The translations under genes were made by a program, and so were the position numbers. A stretch of DNA of 64,000 nt from Alphaproteobacteria bacterium MarineAlpha11_Bin1 (GTDB lineage: Bacteria; Pseudomonadota; Alphaproteobacteria; MPNO01; UBA830): contig PTJZ01000012.1 in assembly GCA_002937455.1 (NCBI GenBank), positions 71,872 to 135,871 of the forward strand, in the 5' to 3' direction. Positions 37,378-46,405 of this stretch are shown piece after piece. Each line of letters starts with the position of its first letter. Position 1 is the first letter of the stretch. The notes under the pieces were generated by a model. That model searched no databases and was not told where the DNA came from. It worked only from the letters and a program-made list of their open reading frames with translations.

Positions 37378-38661
37378 GTGTTAACGAGAAATCAAACGGA
37401 CACGGACAAGGTGCGGGAATTTAACTTGTTTCGTCTGCTATTAGTTCTGATCTCGATGTCTACTATCTTTGTGGCGGGGTCGCTGGTGTTCCCCGGTGCC
37501 AGCTGCGCAAAATATGCTCATATTGTCGTTGACGCGAAAACCGGCCGTGTTCTGAACTCTCTGAATGCGCGGACAAAAAATTATCCCGCCTCATTAACGA
37601 AAATAATGACACTATTCATGACTTTCGAGGCACTTAAGAAACGTACAATATTTATCGACCAAAATCTTCCCGTTTCCCGAGTAGCACAAGGGCGCTCCCC
37701 TTCAAGACTTGGCCTGCGCCGAGGCGAGAGGATTACGGTGAACAACTCAATCAAGGCATTAGTCACAAAATCTGCAAACGACGTCGCCACCGTCCTCGCC
37801 GAAGCGATAGGCGGTACCGAGCGAAAATTTGCGGTTATGATGACTCGCCGCGCACGCGCGCTCGGAATGAAAAACACTACATTTAAGAATGCCTCCGGGC
37901 TACCCAATCGAGCGCAACTTAGCACTGCCGAAGACATGTCTATTCTTGCACGAGCGATGCTGACTCAGCATCCAGAAATGTATCACCATTTCGCGCGACA
38001 AAAGTTTACTTACAAACGGCGGACCTATTATTCGCACAACCGCCTACTTAGAAACTACAAGGGTATGGACGGCATTAAGACCGGCTATATTCGGGCATCA
38101 GGATTTAACCTAGTCGCCTCCGCAACACGCGGTGGGAAAAGAGTTATTGCAGTCGTCTTTGGTGGCAAGACTTCAAAAACTCGTGATCGCCAAGTCGCGC
38201 GTCTTCTTGACCGCGGGTTCAAAAGACTTGACCGGGCAGGCGCCACCTCGGAAAAATGGAAAGTTGCCACTATTCGAACTAGTAAGCGGAAAATATCGGG
38301 TGCATCTTCCCCTAGGCTCAAGAAACTTGTAACAGGCAATCCTAATAAAATCTCTTCGGGAAAATTTGTCACGCCTTTACGAGCTCAAACAGGTCGAGTT
38401 CGGAGTTGGGCTATCCAGGTCGGCGCCTATAATCGTTACGGCCCGGCCCATCTCGCAGTAAATCGAGCCGCGCGTGCAGTTCCCAGCCTCCTCGGGAATA
38501 AATTCCAAATCCTGCACCAGAAGAGCAAAGCTCGGCGAGGCTTAAAGATTTACAAAGCCCGGCTGCTGGTATCCTCTGAATCCAATGCTCGAAATTCTTG
38601 CAGGGCACTCAAACGCCGCAAAATTGATTGTATGGTTGTATGGATGGGACCGAAATCCTAA
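37378..38661 (+). CDS. D-alanyl-D-alanine carboxypeptidase (PBP5/6-like) with SPOR domain
   Basis: A periplasmic S11 DD-carboxypeptidase trimming murein pentapeptides. Signal peptide about residues 18-43 (ending GASCA). The SxxK is in YPASLTKIMTLF, SxN in VTKSANDVATVL and KTG in GIKTGYIRASG. The C-terminal region (about 340-425) resembles a SPOR murein-binding domain (SWAIQVGAYNRYGPAHLAV). The start is uncertain: GTG at 37378, or the GTG at 37411 just before the hydrophobic segment; neither has a strong Shine-Dalgarno. Confidence 0.92.
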   Translation: MLTRNQTDTDKVREFNLFRLLLVLISMSTIFVAGSLVFPGASCAKYAHIVVDAKTGRVLNSLNARTKNYPASLTKIMTLFMTFEALKKRTIFIDQNLPVSRVAQGRSPSRLGLRRGERITVNNSIKALVTKSANDVATVLAEAIGGTERKFAVMMTRRARALGMKNTTFKNASGLPNRAQLSTAEDMSILARAMLTQHPEMYHHFARQKFTYKRRTYYSHNRLLRNYKGMDGIKTGYIRASGFNLVASATRGGKRVIAVVFGGKTSKTRDRQVARLLDRGFKRLDRAGATSEKWKVATIRTSKRKISGASSPRLKKLVTGNPNKISSGKFVTPLRAQTGRVRSWAIQVGAYNRYGPAHLAVNRAARAVPSLLGNKFQILHQKSKARRGLKIYKARLLVSSESNARNSCRALKRRKIDCMVVWMGPKS

Positions 38662-38766
38662 TAACAAATCGAGGTTTGTTTCTGGGAGAGTAATATCAAT
38701 CCTGACATTTTTTAATCGGCCGGCCGGTTGCCGCTTAATATCCTGTTAGGACTTCTCTTGGTTTGA

Positions 38767-38798
38767 GCCGGAGCGCGATCCGGCCGATATCCTTTTTT
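38767..38798 (+). terminator. Possible terminator after the carboxypeptidase gene
   Basis: GCCGGA-GCGCGA-TCCGGC forms a perfect 6-bp stem (38767-38784); a six-T run starts 8 nt later (38793-38798). The spacing is longer than in a classical intrinsic terminator. A second inverted repeat, ATCGGCCGG (38715-38723) with CCGGCCGAT (38780-38788), could compete with it. Confidence 0.3.
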
Positions 38799-38908
38799 AC
38801 GAGAAGACGTGAGGCCCTAGCCATGAGTACTGCCCCACTGAAGCAGGGGTTAATTAGGATAGATTAGAAAAAACAGACTAATTTTCCCGCGCGGCTTGTG
38901 ACCAAATA

Positions 38909-40309
38909 TCAGAAATCAGGCGGTTCTATCCCGCTGGACCGGATCTGCTGGACAAGCGCATTTTTTACACGTTCTAGCCCTTTAAGCGTTCCGGCCTCGC
39001 ACCGGGCGACGAGTGCATCTTGCGTATTCGATGACCGAAGAAGCCACCAACCGTCTTCTGATATTACGCGGACACCGTCAATATCCACGAAATTTGCGCC
39101 TAATTTAGACAGCCGGTCACGGACCTCCTCAACTACCGCCAACTTGCGGTCCTCTGCGCATGGAAAGCGTAGCTCCGGCGTATTTAACATTTTCGGCAAA
39201 GACCTCCGGATATCAGCAAGTGTTTCTTCACGATTTGCCAAACAGCCAAGCAGTCGCACGGCAGCGTAGAGTGCATCATCATATCCGAAATATCGATCGG
39301 CAAAAAAGATGTGACCGCTCATTTCACCCGACAGCAGCGCCCCAGTCTCTGCCATCTTAGCTTTTATCAAAGAATGCCCCGTGCGCCACATCATTGGCCT
39401 GCCGCCCATCTCTGCCACCCGGTCGAACAAAACTTGGCTGGCTTTGACATCCGCTATAATTGTTGCCCCAGGATTATATGTCAGAACATCTTCCGCCCAG
39501 ATGGTCATCAATTGATCGCCCCACAAGATTTCTCCCTCGCTGTCGATAACCCCAATTCTGTCACCGTCGCCATCAAAGGCTATTCCAAGATCACAGTTTT
39601 GCACCAAGACGACGTCACGTAACTGCCGCATATTTTCTACCACTGTGGGATCTGGATGATGCGCCGGAAAGCTGCCGTCGATCTTTTCATTTAAAAGGAA
39701 ATGCTCGCCGGGCAACTGCGCGGTCACCTGAACCATCGCCTCCCCTGCGGCACCATTTCCGGCGTCCCACGCCACCCTTAGATCGCGGCCATCTCGATAG
39801 TCTTGTAGAATGCGTTCAACATAGTGGCCAAGCATCGGGTTTTTTCGAACCGTGCCCTCGCCGGATGCATATCTACCCGCCGAAGCGATACGATCGAGGT
39901 TAGTGATATCGGCGCCGTAGAAGGGCTTAGCACCCCGCATCATCTTAAAACCGTTATACTCTGGGGGATTATGTGATCCGGATATCATGATTCCCCCGGC
40001 CGCATTCAACCTGTTAACCGAAAAGTATAGCATTGGTGTGGGACCCAGACCTACACGGACTACCTCAAGCCCACACGCCGTTAGTCCATCGACTGTAGCG
40101 CACTCCATTTCCGGCGAACTCAGGCGCCCATCGTATCCCACGCATACTACACCTGCACCAGCGGAAGAAATTTCTGTACCGAATGCGCGCCCAATCACAT
40201 AGGCATCTTCCGCGGTCAGTGTATCTCCTACGATTCCTCGTATATCGTACTCGCGAAGGATCGTCGAATTGAGGTTATGGGGCGTTCTCTGGCCTGCAAA
40301 ACCCGTCAT
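38909..40309 (-). CDS. Phosphomannomutase/phosphoglucomutase (AlgC-like)
   Basis: An alpha-D-phosphohexomutase interconverting hexose 1- and 6-phosphates. The phosphoserine motif is MISGSHNPPEYNG (about residues 107-119), the Mg loop FDGDGDRIGVID, the sugar-binding loop GEMSGHIFF, and the phosphate-binding C-terminus RSSNTQDALVARCE. 466 aa is normal. It ends a minus-strand operon galU-ugd-pgm and overlaps ugd by 4 bp (ATGA). Together these turn hexose-6-phosphate into UDP-glucose and UDP-glucuronate for envelope polysaccharides. Confidence 0.93.
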   Translation of the reverse strand: MTGFAGQRTPHNLNSTILREYDIRGIVGDTLTAEDAYVIGRAFGTEISSAGAGVVCVGYDGRLSSPEMECATVDGLTACGLEVVRVGLGPTPMLYFSVNRLNAAGGIMISGSHNPPEYNGFKMMRGAKPFYGADITNLDRIASAGRYASGEGTVRKNPMLGHYVERILQDYRDGRDLRVAWDAGNGAAGEAMVQVTAQLPGEHFLLNEKIDGSFPAHHPDPTVVENMRQLRDVVLVQNCDLGIAFDGDGDRIGVIDSEGEILWGDQLMTIWAEDVLTYNPGATIIADVKASQVLFDRVAEMGGRPMMWRTGHSLIKAKMAETGALLSGEMSGHIFFADRYFGYDDALYAAVRLLGCLANREETLADIRRSLPKMLNTPELRFPCAEDRKLAVVEEVRDRLSKLGANFVDIDGVRVISEDGWWLLRSSNTQDALVARCEAGTLKGLERVKNALVQQIRSSGIEPPDF

Positions 40310-41628
40310 GGCCGGGCGATCACTGGATCACGGCCAACGCTATAATAATCAAACCCCGCTTTGATTATTTCATCCGATTTGTAAATATTTCGGAGATCGA
40401 CCAGCAGCGGCGTTTCCATTAGTTTTTTTACACGCCCCAAGTCAAGTAAACGAAATTCGTTCCACTCCGTAATAATCACGAGTGCGTCCGCACCATCCAT
40501 TGTCTGATAGGCATTTTCACAGAAAATCGTTTCCGGAAGCATTTCCCTCGCTTCTTCCATCCCCTGCGGGTCAAATGCCCTCACCATCGCCCCAGCTTTA
40601 TGGAGGGAAGGCAGAATCACGAGGCTAGGGCTGTCACGCATATCATTGGTATTTGGTTTAAATGTCAGCCCTAAAACCGCGATCGTTTTACCTTTCACTG
40701 ATCCGCCACAAGCAGAAACAATCTTATCTACCATCTGGTGCTTTCGTTCATCGTTCACCTGAACGACTGCCTCCACAATTCGCAGAGGCGCATCGAAATC
40801 CCGAGCCGTTTTTACAAGTGCTAGCGTATCCTTTGGAAAGCAGGATCCACCATATCCAGGTCCGGCATGCAGGAATTTACTACCGATGCGCCCATCTAGT
40901 CCTATCCCTCGTGCAACCTCTTGTACATTGGCGCCAACTTTCTCACAAAGATCGGCAATCTCATTAATGAAGGTAATCTTCGCGGCTAGAAAAGTATTCG
41001 CGGCATACTTGATAAGTTCGGCGGTTTCGATCTTGGTGTAGAGGATCGGCGTTTCCATCAAATATAGAGGCCGATAGAGTTGCCGCAGAACATCTGAAGC
41101 TCTTTCGGCATCAGTACCTATCACGACGCGGTCCGGACGCATAAAATCTTCAATAGCGGATCCCTCGCGCAGAAATTCTGGGTTTGAGGCAACGTCAAAT
41201 TTGTCGGCAGAACGAATTTCTCTAATGATGCGGTAGACCTCGTCGCCGGTCCCGACCGGGACTGTCGATTTGGTTACTATGACAGTATAGTCGTCTATCG
41301 CATTCCCAATCTCGGCAGCGGCCGCGTAGACGTAAGAAAGATCGGCATGCCCATCGTCTTCTTTTGTCGGCGTGCCAACGGCTATGAATACAGCGTCCGC
41401 ACCTTTAACCGCGACATCCAAATCTGTGGTGAAACCCAACCTACCAGCCTCAACATTTTTGGTGACAAGAGCATCAAGGCCAGGTTCATAAATAGGCATG
41501 ACACCAGCCTTCAGGCGGTTAATTTTTTCGGCATCCTTATCAACACATACTACTTCTGTACCAAATTCAGAAAAACATGCGCCTGACACAAGTCCCACAT
41601 AGCCCGTTCCAATCATCGCAATTCGCAT
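40306..41628 (-). CDS. ugd: UDP-glucose 6-dehydrogenase
   Basis: Oxidises UDP-glucose to UDP-glucuronate with two NAD. The Rossmann motif GTGYVGLVSGACFSEFG starts at residue 7; the substrate-binding domain has TKSTVPVGT and NPEFLREGSAIEDF, the catalytic Cys is in GPGYGGSCFPKDT, and FKPNTNDMRDSPS follows. 440 aa. A good GGAGTG Shine-Dalgarno precedes the ATG. Lies 18 bp after galU. Confidence 0.96.
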   Translation of the reverse strand: MRIAMIGTGYVGLVSGACFSEFGTEVVCVDKDAEKINRLKAGVMPIYEPGLDALVTKNVEAGRLGFTTDLDVAVKGADAVFIAVGTPTKEDDGHADLSYVYAAAAEIGNAIDDYTVIVTKSTVPVGTGDEVYRIIREIRSADKFDVASNPEFLREGSAIEDFMRPDRVVIGTDAERASDVLRQLYRPLYLMETPILYTKIETAELIKYAANTFLAAKITFINEIADLCEKVGANVQEVARGIGLDGRIGSKFLHAGPGYGGSCFPKDTLALVKTARDFDAPLRIVEAVVQVNDERKHQMVDKIVSACGGSVKGKTIAVLGLTFKPNTNDMRDSPSLVILPSLHKAGAMVRAFDPQGMEEAREMLPETIFCENAYQTMDGADALVIITEWNEFRLLDLGRVKKLMETPLLVDLRNIYKSDEIIKAGFDYYSVGRDPVIARP

Positions 41629-41646
41629 AGTTCACTCCATCTCAGA

Positions 41647-42531
41647 TCAACGCTCTGAATGTGCCGCGTATCTGTCTATCACTTCCTGAACCTGATCTCG
41701 GAGTTCCGTTCGCTCTAGAGCGAACGCAACATTGGCTTCAAAAAAACCGGTCTTGTCCCCGCAATCGAAACGAATACCATCGAAGCGGAGCCCGTGAAAC
41801 GGCGAATCACCAATCATCCGGGCCATAGAGTCTGTCAGTTGGATCTCGCCACCGGCGCCTTTTTTCCGCTGGCTCAAGTACTCGAATACCTCCGGTAGCA
41901 AAATATAGCGACCAATGATGCTGATGGCGGACGGAGCATCGTTAGGTTCCGGTTTTTCTACCATGCCGGCAACCTCAACTAAAACGCCATCATCGGAACC
42001 GACCTCCAAGATACCGTAGCGTCTAGTTTGTTCCCTCGGCACTTCCATGACAGCGACCACATTCCCACCGGTTTGGTCGTACACATCGATCAACTGTTTA
42101 ATACAAGGGGTTTCCGACATTACTAAATCGTCAGCTAGCAGCACGGCAAACGGTTCATCCCCAACCAGTTCGCGTGCACACCAGATCGCATGTCCCAAAC
42201 CCATAGGCTCCTGCTGACGAGTGTAGGCAACTCGGCCAGGCTCAAGTACTGGAATATCTATTGCATGTAGCTCCGCTTCTTTACCCCGCTCTCCCAGAAC
42301 CTGGCGGAGTTCAAAACTGTAGTCGAAGAAATCTTCGATAGCAGCCTTACCACGACCCGTGACGAAAATTATTTCCTCGATCCCGGCAGCTAAAGCTTCT
42401 TCGACCGCATACTGTATAAGCGGCTTGTCGACTACTGGGAGCATTTCCTTAGGCATGGCTTTGGTCGCAGGCAAAAACCTGGTGCCAAGCCCGCCGACGG
42501 GAAATACCGCCTTTCTTAATCTTTTAACCAC
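41647..42531 (-). CDS. galU: UTP-glucose-1-phosphate uridylyltransferase
   Basis: Makes UDP-glucose from UTP and glucose-1-phosphate. The nucleotide-binding loop is FPVGGLGTRFLPATKAMPKE (residues 11-30); further motifs are MGLGHAIWCARE, LLADDLVM and the sugar-binding VEKPEPNDAPS. 294 aa, normal. The start codon is GTG at 42531. First gene of galU-ugd-pgm. Confidence 0.96.
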   Translation of the reverse strand: MVKRLRKAVFPVGGLGTRFLPATKAMPKEMLPVVDKPLIQYAVEEALAAGIEEIIFVTGRGKAAIEDFFDYSFELRQVLGERGKEAELHAIDIPVLEPGRVAYTRQQEPMGLGHAIWCARELVGDEPFAVLLADDLVMSETPCIKQLIDVYDQTGGNVVAVMEVPREQTRRYGILEVGSDDGVLVEVAGMVEKPEPNDAPSAISIIGRYILLPEVFEYLSQRKKGAGGEIQLTDSMARMIGDSPFHGLRFDGIRFDCGDKTGFFEANVAFALERTELRDQVQEVIDRYAAHSER

Positions 42532-42679
42532 TGGCTATTCCCCATCGAATGCGGGCACTGATCTTGAGTTTTTGAAGCACATGAATTCGACCGAGTTTGT
42601 GCCACGGGCCATTCGGGTATGCAAGCAACGCCAAGGCGATTAAAGAAAGTACCGTGGTTTAACCAACAAGTACCGATAG

Positions 42680-43387
42680 CTAGCCGGAGGGAAGGAGTGT
42701 ATCTTTGGCCCGGTTGATCTGCGCAGCGAGCCAAGTTGATCCACCGCGATCAGGGTGGTTAGATTTGAGCAACATCCGATGGGCTTCTCTTATCTGATGG
42801 TCTGTTGCCCCGGGTTGCAAGCCGAGAATTTCATACGCCTGACCCGGAGTCATAGAGCTATCTCTGGCCGCCGACCTGTCATTACTACGAGCCTCACCGG
42901 ATCCCTCACGCCACTTTGTACCGTGAACGCGATCAAGATAGGTTTCTAGGACATCTGCCGACCGAGGATCCTGCACCCGGCATTCATGAAGCAAATCTAC
43001 AATGTCATCGACCAGCATTTCCTCCAAAAGGTGTCCTTCGAAGGTGCCCCTCAGAACTGTCCCTCTTAAAATTCCAGTATCGTGCTCCAGGATCATGCGG
43101 AGATAGGCGGTCTCAATATCAGATTGTCTTCCCGGTGTAGGGCCTCGCATATTACTAAGAATTTGCATGATGGAGCGCCATCGCCATATCATCGGTAGTA
43201 GAAACAACAACCAAGCAAGCGGACCAAACCGCCCACTAATCACGAGGAATGCAATCACTGCCGCGGCAGATATACCAACGAGGGCCACCAGCACACGTTG
43301 CATATTTATAGATCGCGTTTTCCGCAAGCCGCGTATGACTAGAAAGATACCAAGGACAATCGCAAGCCCGAGAATAAAATACGACAT
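42680..43387 (-). CDS. Membrane-bound J-domain (DnaJ-like) protein
   Basis: A 235-residue protein with an N-terminal membrane segment (about residues 2-18), a second pair of hydrophobic stretches (about 33-70), a central helical region, and a C-terminal J domain (about 175-232) including the HPD motif in KSNHPDRGGSTW. The J domain is expected to stimulate DnaK at the inner membrane. This C-terminal J-domain arrangement occurs widely in alphaproteobacteria; its client is unknown. The VWA-like gene ends 9 bp upstream on the same strand. Confidence 0.87.
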   Translation of the reverse strand: MSYFILGLAIVLGIFLVIRGLRKTRSINMQRVLVALVGISAAAVIAFLVISGRFGPLAWLLFLLPMIWRWRSIMQILSNMRGPTPGRQSDIETAYLRMILEHDTGILRGTVLRGTFEGHLLEEMLVDDIVDLLHECRVQDPRSADVLETYLDRVHGTKWREGSGEARSNDRSAARDSSMTPGQAYEILGLQPGATDHQIREAHRMLLKSNHPDRGGSTWLAAQINRAKDTLLPSG

Positions 43388-43396
43388 AGCGACGGC

Positions 43397-44110
43397 TTAG
43401 CGAACTTGGTTTGTAATCATTTTTGCCGCGCCGCCCTTTTTATCTGAATATTTTTCAAGAGCTTTTCGACCGCCAGCAGCGAAAACCGCAACTGCCGATA
43501 GTAGTTCTTTGAGTTGCTTCGCCGACGACAGATCAAAATTGCAGTACGCCCCGCCGGTTACTCTGGCAATCTGGCGGAATGCTCTCTCTGCGATAATGTC
43601 ATTACCTTCCTGAAAGAGAAAAGCGGGGACTCCGGCTACGCCAAGTTCGCCGGCTACGTCGCAGACTTCGTCTATTCCTTCTTCAAAACTATCACCAACA
43701 AACACAAGGGCGTTGACGCGTTTTGCTTTATTTTCGCGGATTGTATGTAGCAATATTTTTTTTATCTGAGTGCGTCCTCCAAGGCACCTAACGCCAGTCA
43801 TTCGTCTTACAAGCTCGACTGATGAAGAAAGCCATGGACTGGATTTGCACTCACCAAACCCTCTAAAAAAAACAAGTTGAACGTCTAATCCACCCAAGCT
43901 ACCTGCCGCATTGAACATTTCAGCCTGTACGTGGCATGCCTGATCCCAAGAAGATTCTCGGCTGGCTGTAGCATCCATCGCAAATAGCAGACGACCGCGA
44001 CCACGACCTGAATGGACCTTTGGAGTGGCCGCAACTTTTGCTAGAAAACTCGATACTTGGTCTGTATTTGCCGAATTCGGCAGGTTGATTTTCATCTTAT
44101 CGCCGGACAT
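43397..44110 (-). CDS. von Willebrand factor A-like domain protein
   Basis: A cytoplasmic VWA-fold protein of about 237 residues. The metal-ion-dependent adhesion site is degenerate: the first strand reads LLFAMDATASRESSWDQA (DxTxS instead of DxSxS), and a second acidic motif is ALVFVGDSFEEGIDEV. Function unknown. The start is set at the ATG at 44110, behind an AGGTG Shine-Dalgarno; the open frame upstream is antisense to the start of the SDR gene. Likely co-transcribed with the J-domain gene. Confidence 0.8.
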   Translation of the reverse strand: MSGDKMKINLPNSANTDQVSSFLAKVAATPKVHSGRGRGRLLFAMDATASRESSWDQACHVQAEMFNAAGSLGGLDVQLVFFRGFGECKSSPWLSSSVELVRRMTGVRCLGGRTQIKKILLHTIRENKAKRVNALVFVGDSFEEGIDEVCDVAGELGVAGVPAFLFQEGNDIIAERAFRQIARVTGGAYCNFDLSSAKQLKELLSAVAVFAAGGRKALEKYSDKKGGAAKMITNQVR

Positions 44111-44211
44111 TCTATCACCTACACCGCCTGACAGGTCTGAAATAATACCATTATGCGAGTAATTCCAGTCTAGCGATAATGCCAGCCGAAAATAACCAAT
44201 GGAAAGCCAAT

Positions 44212-44976
44212 ATGCCGAAAACACCGGGTTTCTTCCATAACCGCACCATTTTGGTCACCGGCGGCGCTAGCGGGATCGGCCGCGCGACAGCAGAAATTTT
44301 CGCGCGCGAAGGCTCAAACGTGATCGTTGCTGATATCGACGGATACGGCGCCAAGATCGTTGCCGAGAGTATTCGCTCGTCGAATGTTAGTTCCGAAGCA
44401 GTAGCGGTCGATGTCACCGATCGACGCTCCGTAGACAACATGATCGCCGCCGGGGTGGCATCTTTCGATCGGATTGACTACCTCTTTAATAGCGCTGGTT
44501 CGGCCGGCCGACGATCGTCATTTCTCGATATTGACGCCGATCTGTGGCGGCAAACATATAGTCTAAACGTAGATGGTGTTTTTAACACTATGCAATCGAT
44601 CCTTCCGCACATGTTGGACAACGGATACGGCGTAATTGTTAATATCGCTAGTATGGCTCACCGCCGAGGCGGTCCCGGCCACTCGACACATTATGCGTCC
44701 GCTAAAGGCGCCGTGGTGACGTTGACTATGGGGGTTGCCCGGGAGTTTGTAGAAAAGGGTATTCGCGCAGTATCTATCTCCCCGGGGCCAATAGATACTG
44801 CTTTTCAGTCGATTTCCTCTCCGGATCTCAAGCAAAGGATGACTGATGATGTGCCGATGAAAAGAATGGGAAAACCGGAAGAAATAGGCGAAATGGCGCT
44901 ATTCATCTGCTCTGACGCGTGCGAATTTATGACAGCAGATACGATATATATAAATGGTGGCGGCGGGTTCCGCTAG
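44212..44976 (+). CDS. Short-chain dehydrogenase/reductase
   Basis: A classical SDR of 254 residues. The cofactor loop is TGGASGIGRATAEIF (TGxxxGxG, about residues 14-28), with D in VIVADIDG favouring NAD over NADP. NSAGSAG is the NNAG equivalent; the catalytic Ser, Tyr and Lys lie in NIASMAHRRGGPGHSTHYASAKGA-type sequence (Ser-13-Tyr-3-Lys spacing). Substrate unknown. The start at 44212 has a good GGAAAG Shine-Dalgarno; an ATG at 44179 would add 11 residues. Starts are divergent from the VWA gene. Confidence 0.9.
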   Translation: MPKTPGFFHNRTILVTGGASGIGRATAEIFAREGSNVIVADIDGYGAKIVAESIRSSNVSSEAVAVDVTDRRSVDNMIAAGVASFDRIDYLFNSAGSAGRRSSFLDIDADLWRQTYSLNVDGVFNTMQSILPHMLDNGYGVIVNIASMAHRRGGPGHSTHYASAKGAVVTLTMGVAREFVEKGIRAVSISPGPIDTAFQSISSPDLKQRMTDDVPMKRMGKPEEIGEMALFICSDACEFMTADTIYINGGGGFR

Positions 44977-44989
44977 AAGGAGCTCAAAT

Positions 44990-45211
44990 ATGAATGGATC
45001 GAAACATCAAGAATCGAGATTTGACGCGCTCGAAGAGCATATCGCTCACCAAGACCAAATAATAGATGAACTTAGTGAGATGGCCGCGAAACAATGGACA
45101 GAGATTATCGACCTAAAACAGCATCTCAAGGTGCTCATTGATAAATTGCAGGAAATAGAGGCAGAGCCCTCTGACAACCACACTGACCGACCTCCTCCAC
45201 CGCATTATTGA
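44990..45211 (+). CDS. slyX: SlyX-family small coiled-coil protein
   Basis: A 73-residue protein predicted to be one long amphipathic helix (heptads from about residue 8 to 58: FDALEEHIAHQDQIIDELSE...) ending in a Pro-rich tail (RPPPPHY), the SlyX hallmark. Function unknown. An excellent Shine-Dalgarno (AGAAGGAG) lies before the ATG at 44990, 13 nt after the SDR stop, so it is in the same transcript. Confidence 0.8.
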   Translation: MNGSKHQESRFDALEEHIAHQDQIIDELSEMAAKQWTEIIDLKQHLKVLIDKLQEIEAEPSDNHTDRPPPPHY

Positions 45212-45467
45212 GACGGCTACAACGCATCCCAGACTTCAACCAAGAAGTGGTTAATATCTCGAATTAGGTAGCATTGGCTTTGATATTTACTCTCAATCTA
45301 CCAGGTATAAGGGACATTAAACTCACGCCATATCACGTCCTTAGAAGAAATTTTTACAAAAAGGTAAATTCTTCTCAGAACACTAAAATCGGGCGGTCTA
45401 AACCTTTCCGGAGTTTCAAGCGGGATTCCGCGTGAGATTCGCCGCCGTCTGCGCTAAGCAGGTAGTG
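45212..45467 (+). promoter_or_regulatory. purSQL upstream region with an imperfect hairpin
   Basis: About 256 bp with no gene. GAAGAA...TTCTTC with inner TTTAC/GTAAA forms a long imperfect hairpin at 45344-45374. There is no T run after it and it matches no purine riboswitch that I can recognise. purC, often adjacent to purS, is not here. Confidence 0.35.
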
Positions 45468-45710
45468 ATGAAAGTGCGAGTCCATATCACCCTCAAAATT
45501 GGTGTGCTCGACCCTCAAGGAAAGGCTATCGAACACGCCCTCGGCCGGCTTGGGTTCTCCGGTATTAACGAGGTTCGTCAGGGGAAGTATATCGAACTCG
45601 AACTTGCTGAAAATGACGCCGCGGCGGCACGAACCTTAGTGCAGGAGATGTGTGAAAAACTTCTTGCCAACACCGTCATCGAAAATTACGAGATTGATGT
45701 TGAAGGATGA
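45468..45710 (+). CDS. purS: Phosphoribosylformylglycinamidine synthase subunit PurS
   Basis: A small subunit (80 aa) that bridges PurL and PurQ and channels ammonia. [20 protein letters not shown] and [18 protein letters not shown] are typical. The ATG at 45468 is preferred, behind AGCAGG, since homology begins at KVRVHITLK. It overlaps purQ by 4 bp, so all three subunits are coupled. Confidence 0.94.
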   Translation: MKVRVHITLKIGVLDPQGKAIEHALGRLGFSGINEVRQGKYIELELAENDAAAARTLVQEMCEKLLANTVIENYEIDVEG

Positions 45711-46405
45711 AGGCAGCCGTAATTGTCTCCCCAGGTTCCAACTGCGACCGCGATATTCAGGTGGCATTGCGACAGAGCGCGGGCGTCGAGCCAATCATGC
45801 ATTGGCACAAAGATCCTGATCTACCGGTTGTAGATATGATTGTGATACCTGGTGGATTCTCCTTCGGCGATTACCTTCGCGCCGGAGCGATGGCCGCTCA
45901 CTCGTCAGTAATTCGCGAGGTCATAGTCCGTGCCAAAAGCGGTGTTCCAATCCTAGGAATTTGTAATGGGTTTCAGATTCTTACCGAATGTGGCTTACTT
46001 CCCGGTGTCCTGATGCGCAACGCCCAACTAAAATTTATCTGTCGCGACGTCGACCTGCGTGTCGAGGCCGCAGACACCGTGTTTACGCGTTCTTATCTCG
46101 ATGGACAGGTCATTCGGATTCCAGTTGCTCATAACGAGGGAAACTATTTTGCCGACGACGATACGCTTAATCGGCTGGACGGGGAAAACCGAGTAGCATT
46201 CCGCTACTGCACACCGAATGGTAATATAATCGACGGTGCCAACCCAAATGGCGCCGCCCGAAATATTGCTGGAATTCTGAACGAAAATCGCAACGTCCTC
46301 GGCATGATGCCACATCCGGAACGGCTCGCTGATACCGCGTTGGGCGGAACTGATGGTCGGCCGATGTTTGACAGTCTCGTCGAAGTACTGTCGGGGATCT
46401 CATGA
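45707..46405 (+). CDS. purQ: Phosphoribosylformylglycinamidine synthase subunit PurQ
   Basis: The glutaminase subunit of FGAM synthase in purine synthesis. It is a class I amidotransferase: nucleophile Cys in [11 protein letters not shown] (about residues 83-93), and His and Glu in [10 protein letters not shown] near the C-terminus. [15 protein letters not shown] is the PurQ fingerprint. 232 aa. Overlaps purS and purL by 4 bp each. Confidence 0.97.
   Translation: MKAAVIVSPGSNCDRDIQVALRQSAGVEPIMHWHKDPDLPVVDMIVIPGGFSFGDYLRAGAMAAHSSVIREVIVRAKSGVPILGICNGFQILTECGLLPGVLMRNAQLKFICRDVDLRVEAADTVFTRSYLDGQVIRIPVAHNEGNYFADDDTLNRLDGENRVAFRYCTPNGNIIDGANPNGAARNIAGILNENRNVLGMMPHPERLADTALGGTDGRPMFDSLVEVLSGIS

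Noticed and set aside
45344..45374. Hairpin upstream of purS as a purine riboswitch
   Set aside because: The stem is imperfect and AT-rich, and the three-way junction with conserved loops expected of purine riboswitches is not seen.
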